Below are positions 12,301 to 24,300 of a DNA stretch of 64,000 nt, piece after piece. The position numbers and the translations under genes are program-made. Origin of the DNA: Leptasterias polaris (taxonomy: Eukaryota; Echinodermata; Asteroidea; Forcipulatida; Asteriidae); NCBI GenBank assembly GCA_037783415.1, contig JAZGTN010000025.1:5022001-5086000 (forward strand), written 5' to 3'. The notes under the pieces were generated by a model. It worked only from the letters and a program-made list of their open reading frames with translations. It was not told the DNA's origin and did not search any database. The number at the start of each line of letters is the position of its first letter. Positions within the stretch are counted from its first letter, which is position 1.

Positions 12301-15300
12301 GCCCAGCCTACTTAATTTGGAAAAAGAATTTCAGTTCGATTTTGATTTAAAATGTCATTTCACATTACAGACGTTGCAGACTAGGCCTACTTCCTGTAAA
12401 TAATTCCAAAATGACATTCATCGCGTAAATTGAGCAAGAGGTAGGCTACAATGTATACGTAAAAGAGCTCGATAAATGCGATGCAGTATGAAGCGGCCCC
12501 ACAATGCCCATGCACAGTGACAAATATTGCGCCAGCGAAGATTCTCCAAGTCTGATCCGTCTTACATGTAGTTCAACACGATGTATCCTTTTGTGCTAAA
12601 CTAAATTAAGCTTTGTCATGAAACCTGGACTTAAATCCAGCAGGGTATGTAGCACACGTGAGTGTGTGCAATGTTTTTGTATGTGTATAAATAGTACACA
12701 CCTTGAATCAAGACTACATATTCGACGAAGTTTGCAAAAAGCTACAAACGAGCCATTAATCATTTTTGTGAGCTTAAAACAACTAGCAAATTCAATGTTT
12801 TCTTCAATGAAATTTGGCACAAACACAAACAGTCTTCCCAAACTGTCCGCGGTTTCACAATTATGCTAATAGACCTTGCTTGTTAGCAGAGCAGATATGC
12901 ATATGCATGACGCTAGGGGGCGCGGCGCGATACCCGACTGTGATTGGCTATCCGTGCAACAAGCCTAACGATTTTGTAAGCGGTGTGCTGATTGGCTTCG
13001 CAGGATATGAAGTGAAGTTTAGCAGTGGTTGGAGCGGGTAAACTGGTGGCGCGCGGAAACCACTGCTAGAGGAGTGTAAGGCCTGCCATGCCCAGTGATC
13101 TTTATCCTGATGACCCAGTCCTGATGATAACCCAGTCCACAATCTCGGCCATATCTCGTTTGGCCCCTGCCCCGCGGCCTCCAATCAATGTTGGCTCTCA
13201 CTGCGCGGTCTGCGCTCCTGCAGGGGTTAACAACATTGAGATGGGGAACGGGCGTGGGGGCGGTGTGGCAGGAGATTCTATCCCCGGAAATTCTAGTGTC
13301 CCGCCCCCCTCCCCCACCCATACTGTGAACTGTTTACCCAAAAGCGCCCTCTCTTGAATCATCCTCCTTCAGCCCACGTTAATTTCCCATGTGGGGGTCA
13401 GAATCTTTGGGGGACAGATTTCCCGATGATACCGGCATTCATGAACACTGCTTGTCGTTCCAGCATGTTCACGAAGAAGACTGACATCATCTTCCATGTA
13501 AGGCTACGCCGTACGTTGGCTCTCAGTGAATGGTATGGGCAAGCTGTGCAAGCTCCATAGATAGACTTACATTTGCATTCTGGCTTCGGATTTATCGCAA
13601 TTACCGTAGTCATTTTTTAACTTGCCGAATTACTTCAAAAATGTGCTTTCTGCTCCTTTGTGAAACTGATGTCAACGTTATTTTCCCGTTTATTATGAAT
13701 TCCTCGCATTGTACTCGAGTTCCATTTGATTTTTAACATTTCTGGAAATTATTGTTTCTATAAAAAGGTGAATATTTAACCTTTTCAGATGGGCATGCTG
13801 TCCCCCCAAGGACGACAAAACGCAATTGGCCGCAATAGATCGCCCTAACTACTGTGGAAAGCGTAAGTTGTTCTTTCTTCAATAACATACAAATAAATAG
13901 TCGACCGTAGTCTTGGTTCTAGGACCATGGTGTTTGCTCAGTACACACCAGAATCAGTACCAACGTTCGGGTTGTGTGTGTGCGCGCAAAGGCACGGTCT
14001 TGGAACCAAGACTAAGTCGACCGTCGAAAAGAGGGTTACAATTATCGCAACTAACAAATAAAGCACTGGGTGCGTTCGATTAGCTTCCCCGGGTCGACCC
14101 CGCTCTGCTCATCCGGGTGAGCCCCTATAGACCATGGGCCGTCCAGTCGTATCTTGCAGTCTTGTTCTCTTCAACAGGGGGTTTACTCAAAAACCACTCA
14201 AAAACGAAGATAATAGTACCAACTTGCAATTTTTGCTTGTTCCCACGCTCAAATGTTGCACATTATTTCTAAATTTGGCGACAAAAATGGCCCTAATTTG
14301 TGTAACGATATACGGTAACTGAGTCAGGCGTGAGTAGGTTGTCCAATGAAATTTGGGTTCTCATCGGGCAGCTGACCAATCAAAATTGGTCTTATGGATA
14401 CGTGCGGATGTACGAAGGGACGCGTTGCGACGCGACATGTCGAAGTGTAGCGCATTTTAGTTATTTGCACAGTTTGAAGATTGTGCTGCTCATTCTGCAT
14501 TCACAGAGTGGGCGGTCAATCAGAAGATTGAGCAAAATTCTGCGCAATCTCGATATTGTGCAAATCCATAAAATGCGCTGTACATAAACAAAGCTTCACA
14601 CATATTGTCCCACAGCTGATCGTCATGTTGGCAACATGACGGAAAAAGACAGAGAGAAGCACTCTAATTTACGGTGTTATGCCCATTTGTCTGGTGTTCT
14701 TGAATCATTGACACCTATAACTGAAACATCGTGGACAAAATTCAGACAGTGTGTACAGATTTGGAAGGATCTTGATGGGAAATCGGCTGAAATAGCGAGG
14801 TGTTTCTTGCAAGAAAATGGCGGTGATGCACCCATACATGTACCTAACGATGGTGGTTTTCATCGGAAGTGCTACCAGTATTTTACAGATTCTTCCAAAC
14901 AAAGACGGGCTGTACTTGCCAAGCAGAAGCGAGATAATGAACCTGTGCCTGCTGCTGAAGGTTAGATAATTGTTTCAAGTTATATATTATTATTAATATT
15001 GAACATTCATTTGTAACGGAGCAGCTTAAAAATCACTTTTCAATTTTTAACTCGGAGAAGGCTAAACATTTCCAAATTGTAAAAACTCCCGAGAATCTTC
15101 CAGACTTCTAAATTTATTTACTTTCAAAAATATCTAACCAAACTGCCGTCCGATTTCAACATTTTTTTAATATCGAAACGGCCATCCTTTCACACAAATT
15201 TACATTTTTAACAGAGGAGAATTTCCATATGAAAAAACATAAATGTTAAATAGGTTCTACCTCCTATCAGATTTCATTTTATACTGGCATCAAAGCGGTG

Positions 15301-18300
15301 AAACATTTTCCCTATGTGAACACGTAGTGAATTACTCTTGCGTATGAGTTAGTGGGTGTACGAGTTGGTGTGCATTCGAGTTTGTGTGTGTTTGAGTTGG
15401 TTACGAGGTTGCATCATTACGAGTTGACCTGTACTTGTTTGAATACATAATCTTATCATCATGATGGAACAAATTTGGTCCTAGCTTTATCTTTTATTAT
15501 TTTTAATGTAAAATTACCAAAAGAGCAAAAAACATTACAGGCATTCAGACACATTTTTTAACACACTACTGACACTGTTTGTAGCTCTGATGTATAAGAG
15601 ACATGATCAAGAGATATGTTTACCCCAGTGCAGTGGTCTTTGCACAAAGGGTGTATCTCGTATTGGGTACATTTTCTGTTCTCCTACTACTTTAGGTAGT
15701 ATTAAGTACTACAGACGGGCTATATGACTAATGAGCCATTTCTGTCGGGGTGGTTTCTACATTTGTATCATTTACATTTTAGAAAAACATTTTGCTATAA
15801 ATTTATATTTATATTTCTTGCTTTTCCCTACCAGATCTCAGTGAGAAGGACATCAGAGAGGAGGACGCGGAGCCTGCTGAAAAAAGGACTCGAATGCTGC
15901 GGTCAAGTTCTGCTTTAAAGAAAGAGGGAACCCTATCACTAGCGCATATTTTACCGAGAGTTTGCATAGTTTGTCGTGGAACTCGGTATGCCACAGGTCG
16001 TGATGGCAAAAGGAACAGACTACCACTTATTCAATGTGAACTTACTGATGGTGGAAACCTCTTGAAGGCTGCTCAAATGAAAAAAAATGAACATTTGCTC
16101 CTTCACATTGAAAATAAAGATTGTGTGGCCATTGAGGTGAGGTATCATTCAGTCTGTTACAAAGATTATACAAGATGCCTGATTAAACATCTAGTTTCAC
16201 AACCAACACCAGATGCAATGTACTCTCAAGCTTTCAAGGTTTTCTGCAAGAAGTTCATAGATGGCCGTGTCATTAATGACAAAGAAGTATTGAGAATGTC
16301 TAAAATCAAAAGAAATTTTGACAAAGTCGTACAGGAAGTGGAGAATGATGATTCATCCTCATATAAAACCTGGAGCTTGAAGCAGCGCTTGAAGCAAGCT
16401 TACCCACAGCTTTGTTTCATGAAGCCAAATCGGCTGTACGAAAGTGAGTTCGTGTATGTTGACACCTTGTCTACTGCAAATTTGTTGTTAGATTCAAACT
16501 TCAAGTATCCGGGTGCAGCTGCAAAGGAGTCAGAAAGCAGTACGGACAGTGAAACAGACGAAAGTGAACAGCTTGAAAATCCCCCTCCTGCAACGACGAT
16601 AGGCAGCACTGACGTGAGCACTTTGCGAGACCGCTTTTCTACTGCTCTCGATATAAAGAAAGACATGGAGCATATTCCTGGGGACCATATCCCATGGCCA
16701 CCAACATCTTTGGACTTGACTCTTGACTCTGCCCAACAAATTGTTCCCTCAAAATTATTCAACTTTCTGGCCTGGGTTGTTGGTTGTTCAGATGTCCCAA
16801 GTGATGAGTGTGTTGAAGTAGGTGAAGGAGAAAGTCGACGTATTTTGGCAATTGCCCAGGATATTATATACATGGCTACAAAGGGTAAGAGGGCAATGCC
16901 GAAGCACATTTCCTTAGCGATGGCTGTACGCCATCTCACAGGCTCAGCACAACTGATTGGGCTGTTGAATGGTTTTGGCCATTGTGTATCCCATTCCTCT
17001 GTTCTTGAGCTCGACACAGCTTTGGCTCAGCAAGAAATCCAGAAAGGCAAGGATGCCCTACCATCGTGCTTGGTGAACAAGAACTATACAACACTGGTCT
17101 GGGATAATAATGATTTTGGCGAGGAGACTTTGTCGGGTAAAGGAACTACCCATAATACAAATGGGATTGCAATTCAGCACTCTGAACCACAGCCAGTGAC
17201 AATATTTGGGAAGTTGCAAAAGCAGTCAGTGAAAAAGACAAGGAAGCGTTCACTTCCAGAGCCAGATGTGGAGTTGATAAAATTTGGTGGTGCCAAGAAA
17301 TCTGCCCCTGCAACTTTTACTTTCGGAGTAGCCCTTGAGGAGGAGCAACATAAAGGGCCAATGGAATACCCCACACGCATGGATGCAGCATTCTATCTGA
17401 CAAAAGTTCCTCAAAAGCGTACCCTACCAGCATGGACGGGTTTCAATATTTGGGAACTTGTACAGAAAATCATTTCTCAGGACATGAAAATTCAAGTACA
17501 AAACACATAATTTATTTAACTTGTCATTTCTACATGTATTTTTGATTATGCAAGTTGAACTGACCTTCAATAAATTCAAAGAAGGAAATATCTGAGGTTT
17601 GTCAGTTTTTCTAAGGGCAGTTTTTCTTTGACAAACTTTTTGGATTAGAAAGTGTATCAAAAACTCTAGTTAGTTTACAATCAGAATGAAATAACATGTT
17701 ATTTATTTGCTAAGACAGAAGACAGACCCCCTCCCTCCCCCAATCAGAATGAAATAGCATGCTTATTTATTTGCCAAGACAGAAGACAGACCCCCCCCTC
17801 CCTCCCCCAATTAGAATGAAATAGCATTATTTGCCAAGACAGAAGACAGACCCCCTCCCTCCCCCAATCAGAATGAAATAGCATGCTTATTTATTTGCCA
17901 AGACAGAAGACAGACCCCCCCCTCCCTCCCCCAATTAGAATGAAATAGCATTATTTGCCAAGACAGAAGACAGACCCTCCCTCCCTCCCCCAATCAGAAT
18001 GAAATAGCATGCTTATTTATTTGCCAAGACAGAAGACAGCCCCCCCACCCACCCCTCCCTCCCCAGTCAGATTATTTACACATGATGTAGGGCCTACCCA
18101 TATCGGAATTGTTGATTGTCTGGAAAAAAGTATATAGTGTTCAACAATTTCAGCCTACTCCCCACCACAAATATAAACGCCAAGTACAGTTGAAAAGTAG
18201 TGTTCCATTAGTGATATAAACTTACAAAGGTTTAGAAATGCTTTTAGCATACATGATCTTAAAATTATAAGGGTTTCCACATCATAATGTGAATTTTTTG

Positions 18301-21300
18301 GGGGGTAAACTGTGCCTAGCTGGAGAAAGCCTCTCTTTTTTTGGTCAATTGAGGGCGCTGTTTTTCTTATGTTTTTCTTTATGTTGAAAAATGTGACATT
18401 TTGTCCGTAAATTACACATTAATGTGCAACATTTGAGCGTGGGAACAATTTGATTCTTGCTTAGACACATATTATGTACAACTTGGGCTATATTTTATTC
18501 AAACCCCCTCCAGAGAGAACAAGAATCGTTTTCTGGACGGATTTCAGAGCCACGGCCCATAGTCTACTAACCATGAGCTAATCGAACGCCAACTTCCCCC
18601 AGCATTCACACCGATGCATCTTGGGACAGCCGACCGGAACTACTTCCATTAATTTTGTGCCGTATGTCCGAGTTCCGTGGATTCACGAAAACTTAAAATA
18701 ATTATTCTCAAGGTAAAACTGCAACGTTAAACAATTTGTACAACCCCACAGTGATACAAAGGTACCCGGCTTCGAATAAAAAATACTTATTGCTCACAAA
18801 AACGCTGTTGTAATGGCGAAAATGTGTGTCAAACTTCCTAGGTCCCGCTGAATTACAAACAAAATGGTGGCCATTGAGAAAGTGTTTCGCCGTGACGTCA
18901 TGAACTAGGGTCAGCGCCAAGTAACCCGCTCCACGAGCGCTGGGCACTTGGGTCTCACCCAGGTGAGCCACAGCAATGACATCAGAGCTATTCGAACGCA
19001 CTGGGGTCAGACCTGGGTCGACCCGGGGAAGCTACGACGATCGCACCCACGATCTGTTTAATTAAGTTGGAGACCAAAGTGCGCCCTCAATAGTTTTCTG
19101 CTAACTAGCATTACAAATTTACGATAACAAGTTTTGGTCCGCGACGTTAGACTGGCTGTCTTTCCCTTGTTTAGCTTTGAGCAAGAGAGAGCAGAATATT
19201 CTTGATAAGTATTTCTCTCTCTTTGTGTAGGGAGCACGTGGCTCTGGCCATGCTCCGAATACTATTGATTTCGGAGGGAATAGCGGGACTTTAACCCGCA
19301 ACCTCCGAATTTAATAACGTTCCTCCAAAACAGGATGGCTCAGTTGGTAGAGCACCGACCGGCACGTTAATCCGGAGGTTCAAATCCCGCTTTAGGCAAT
19401 TTTTCTTGTTCAACCCATATTTATAATTCTATCAAGGTTGATAACACTGGTCGACATAAGAGTGAAAAGTGGCGATCGTATTCATAATCTTCTCCGAGTA
19501 GCGTTGGTAGGTGGTAGACAGTATGTTGGGCTAGCTCACTAATTTTCTACTTTCTTATCAATCATAATTGCAGCTTATTGTAGTGAGAAGTGTGAATTTA
19601 TATACGGAGAGGAATGTGACTTAGAGAACACAAACTGTGTCAAGTCAGCTAAACGGCCCCCACGTGAGTTTTTTTATATTTCTTTCTCTCTAACTGTTCG
19701 ATTATTGTTTGTTTTGAGTTCCTCGTTATTAAAAGATGAGCAGTTTGATACCGTTCATTATATTTGTTCTCATAATTTATTTTCTGTTGGACTTTTTATT
19801 TCCCGTTTATTTAAACATCCTTTCGAGTAGCCCCATAGTGCCAATACTCTGGACTTCCTCCGAGTATTGGCACTACTAATGGGGCTACCTTTCGAGCAGT
19901 TGGTGATGAATACGTTAATCATTGCCTTCCTAGCGAACAATGAGGTAAACATATTGACGGGAAAATAGTTGAATTCAGTTGCAACATCTTTAGCCAAATG
20001 AAGGACAGACTTGACAGCACATTGAGTAGCACAGTGAGTACTGACAATGATTGTGTTTGATTCTAATCATTACAGCTGAGGTTCAGAAAAGACAACATTC
20101 TCAGGAGGTAGTCACTCCTTCCATGGAACCATTTGCAGACAAGCTGGTGTACGGTAAGTGACATCACATTGTGTTTTTGTTTGATCTCTCATTTGAGTCG
20201 GTGTAACCAAAAACAAGGATTGTATGATAGTTAGACTTTGAGCGAAATTTGAAACATGACGTCAAAAACTAATGGATCATTCCATTCCAAGGAGGAATAT
20301 TTTGTCCTTCTTAAAAATTTTGAATTTCATGCCGTTTTGATTGAAAGTAATTGAAAGTCAGTTATGAACCAAAACATCCCCGTACAACAAGAATGAACAG
20401 CCCAATTGTTCTCACAATGATGTCATCAATGAGCTGTATGCAGCTCTTGTTCAAAACCGGGGTTATTTTCCACTGTCATTTCTGAGTCTTATCAATGTTA
20501 ATAACAGACATTTTGATTCTAGGTTAACTTTTCACCACCTGTTTGCTCGCACAGATACATTTAAATACTCTTTGCCATGTCTTTTTATCAGGAACTGGAG
20601 TTCTTATCCTGTTAACATTGTAGATAGGTTTACGTGTGCCCCATTGTCTAATTTTTTAGTGAACTTAAAAATAACATTTTTAACTTAAAACTAAACTGGC
20701 TTTGTCCAGGTTTCCGTCGTGTCTGTCTACTTCTGGTGCTCGTCTGTTCGGTGTTCTTTGTTTGTGAGTCTACGTGTGTTTTTTGTCTTGGTTGCTGTTT
20801 TGGGGGTCCTAGGCAGCCCTTTTTTGTTTTGCCTGTTTTCCCTGGTTTGTTGTCCCAATTCCTTTGTTTTGTTGTGGTCCCTTTTTGTGTGTTCTCTCTT
20901 TATTTTGTTTCGTTTGCTTTTTCACTTAATTTCTATCCATGCTGTATATTGAGATGGGGCGGTTTATAAAATTTGTATTATTTTTTTATATTTTACTTTA
21001 TGTGTATAATTTGCTTGTATTGTTTTTATGCCTGAATAAAGTATTATTATTATTATTATCAGATGGTCTGGATGTTGACAAATTTTGCAATTAAGGGTAT
21101 TAAATACAATGGCAATTTACACAACGTGATGTTAGAGACTTGTAATTTTTCCTCCAATCACATGATGACTATTGGGAAACGAGTATCACAAAACTGAACT
21201 GGTCATTTTCTTAATTCCTTTGTAACTTACGGTAGGTCAACCAACCTGCACTTATTGCTGCGGCGGTTCTATCAGGACTTTTGACGGCTGGAATTACAAC

Positions 21301-24300
21301 TACCCCCTCCAGTGTCGACACATGATGATAGGTGACATCGACGCAGAAGTCAAACTTACTGTCGACATACTCCCAAGATACGAATGTGGTAGTGGTGTGT
21401 GCAGGAGTGCAGTTAATATTTCGTAAGTACAAGAAAATACGTTTCTGTAAACCTGAGTTACGTTTGACGCATAATTTTGAACTTATGGCTTTTATTTTCG
21501 TTAGTACCAATGGCTTTTAGATCATTTCATGAGTCCTGGTTTCCTAGGAAGATCTGTCACCGGAGATTCTACCTTCGATCACACGGGAAACATGGGCTGA
21601 GGGAGGTTGGTTCCAGAGAGGGCGCTATCTGTTGGTGGGGGAGGGGGGGGGGGCATAATATCCGGAACTCTGTCAAAAAACGACGTTTTAATTCAGTATT
21701 ATTTGTTTTTTTATTTTAATTTTATTTAATGTTCATAAAAACGATTTACGCTATAATAGATTTTAATCTTTGCTATTCCTACTTTGTACTCTCAGAACGT
21801 CAGCAGCGATTTTTGAACTCATACCGGGCGGTGAAGTGCGCTACAATCAGAGGGTAGTAAATATGCCTTACGACGGAGTTTATGGTATCAAGATATTTTC
21901 GCTAGGGATTGACACCGTCTTCCAAGCGAAAGACGGTAAGAATTGAAGACAACTACCGGAAAATATTGGATTGTTTTTATTTTGTTTTGTTATATGATAT
22001 CTTTTTATTTTAATGAGATATCGCCTAACATCACAAGGCCACGGACAGCCCCTTCAGAGTCCGTAAGGATGTAGGCATGGGTATCATTTTAAATGAATTT
22101 CAGCAAAGATCACTTTTTGCCGTTTTCGTTCAAGCTTGTTTAAACAAAATAATTAAATCCATTTTATTATGCGCAGTTTTTAATATTCTGAACGGCTTTG
22201 CATTTGATAAATCAATTCAAAACTAATGTAATTATGGCGCAAAATAACATTAGGCCCCCTATACACAGTTTTTACGGGTGGGTGGGCATGATTAAATGAC
22301 AACTTTCCCCTATAAAGACACATTAATTTTATGAAATCATTTCTAGCTCTTTATAACAAATGCAGGAAAGAGTCGTAAACCATAATTTTCTCATAATTTG
22401 TCATACTTCGATTTTTTCTTCGTCAGATACTCGCGTCTACTTTGACGGTAAGAACAGCGTAACTGTAACTTTAGGCAACATCTATAAATATTCAGCGGGG
22501 TCATTTGAGATGCATGGACTTTGTGGCGACAATGACAACAATGCCACTAACGACCTAGCCGACAAGTCAGTTGCAGAATTCATCCAGGATAATGCTAATA
22601 GCTACCCAGAACTTAACTGCACAACCCCGAGTGAAGCCTCTCTCAACCCATTTGATTCGCTCGACGAACTCCAACAAAAAACCATTCTGGATACCTGTGA
22701 AAGATTTGCAGCCGTGGATTTTTTCGGCGAATGCCGATCACAGGTCCAAGTTGAACCGTTCCTCAACTCGTGCTTGTTTTCCATGTCACTGGATGCTCTG
22801 CCAGGATTGACCTTTGACATATGTACTATATATGCAGAATACTCCGACGCATGCGTACGCAAAAATGCAAAACTAGCCGTTGAATGGAGGTCAAGCAGTT
22901 TCTGTCGTAAGTTTAGATCATTTCGTTAGGTGATTTTACTCCTTAAAAATAGTTTATACTTTTAAAACAGTGTGTTGTTAAAGCATGAGAGATTCGTCTG
23001 TGACAGATCCATCACTCATCCGGACGTCGACTTGTCTTGGCACTGTCGAGTTGTCTAATTACTGATGACCTGTCAAGCCGTAGAGTTGTCTGACCTGTCG
23101 AGATGTCCTATTGTCGAGTCATCCAGATCCAAAGGTCGAGCTGTCTGAATTTCCAATGTTTATGTTGTTCCCAAAGTCGTCCAATCCTTGAGTTCGATTT
23201 TCACCAACACCAGTGGGTCTCTTTCGTGTGATATCTCTTTCCGTCCAAGAGCCCATAATATTCAAAAGCGCAGTCTTCAAAATATACTACAATGCATCCT
23301 GGGAAACCGAGTATATTTAAAAAATAAATCAAGCTGTCAATATGGACGCCATGCTGTAGTTTACATGCAACTAAGCCAGGTTTTATAGTTGTGCATCGCA
23401 TTGTTTCAAAATCAGCGCGCCATGATGGTTGCCGGTGTTGCTTGGACTCTGATTTCACCCACAATCCTTTGCGCGGCGATCATGCGTATTGGGAGTGGGA
23501 CACTCGGGTGGGTAATTCAGGTAAACTTGGTGACGTCATGTTTTAATAATACAAGTCTGGTTATGTAACAGAACCCTTTTACTGTTTTGTTCTTACAAAA
23601 CTCTTTTAGTGTGACGTTATTTTCTCCCTGTGTCTGTCTTTTCACCTCTTCTTGTGTATTTCACTCTTAAATAAAATATGAAATTGAAAATGTTTTGATT
23701 TGACAGCTGCTACCTGTGATAACGATATGGTATACACGGAGTGTGCATCGGCCTGTCCAAGGACGTGTGAAAACCACTTCTATAGTACAGAATGCAGAGA
23801 ACCATGTGTCCCTGGTTGCCAATGCCCACCAGGTAGGTTTTAGATTAGACTTGATTTCAAGTCTGAGAACGCGGGTATTTCTCCGCATCAGCCACGCAAA
23901 ATTCCCCCACAGATTAGCTATCACGCGCCCCAACTCGCAAAAAGACTGAAGTTAACCCAGAAGGGGGTGCTATTTTAGGCAATAATGTATTGGCTCTTAG
24001 GTAGACTAAAAACCACGATCACAAACTTGGAACCAAGTCTAGTTTTAGATAAGCTGATTAGCCTGCATACAGTCATTAGTCACAAAAGGTCATTAAATAA
24101 AAATTGCGTACAAAATATGGGGGAAAATCAATCCAAATCCACAAATAAATATTTTACTTGGAAAATGAATGTTTCTATTTGCCAACTAATAACTGAGGAG
24201 ACCATTTAACTATTCGTGCCTTAAAAGAGAAAAACACCCATCAACCAAATGTTGAGAACATAATGTCATGACACTTTCTTTTTGTTTACTTTATATGCGA

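Larger units (their letters stand above)
14068..19048 (+). mobile_element. TIR-flanked DNA transposon carrying an uncharacterised gene
   Basis: The left end GGGTGCGTTCGATTAGCTTC is matched by the inverted right end at 19016-19048 (GGGTGCGATCGTCGTAGCTT read inward), followed by a shared CCCCGGGTCGACCC. A second inverted match joins 14130-14265 to 18420-18570, including an identical 29-base block (14237-14265 and 18420-18448) and the GGGGGTTT and CATGGGCCGT blocks. So the right terminus is interrupted or rearranged between 18590 and 18990. No convincing target duplication is visible. The element holds one spliced gene (14636-17510), a poly(A) signal and a minisatellite. Confidence 0.7.
13863..19573 (+). 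other. Intron 3, host of a gene-bearing transposon
   Basis: At 5.7 kb this is one of the two longest introns. Nearly all of it is occupied by the TIR-flanked element at 14068-19048 and by a tRNA-like repeat near 19330-19400. The gene inside is on the same strand as the host gene. Confidence 0.6.

Noticed and set aside
13088..13357. Open frame of 89 codons just after the Mutator-like element
   Set aside because: No splice signals in phase with the host gene, overlapping frames on the opposite strand, and no domain similarity; GC-rich chance frame.
16400..17017. 205-codon open frame on the minus strand
   Set aside because: It lies exactly antisense to the transposon gene, lacks splice or family signals, and arises from the base composition of the coding strand.
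20719..20969. Two overlapping hydrophobic open frames
   Set aside because: They lie in the T-rich 3' UTR of the LINE fragment, after its stop codon, and are a compositional effect.
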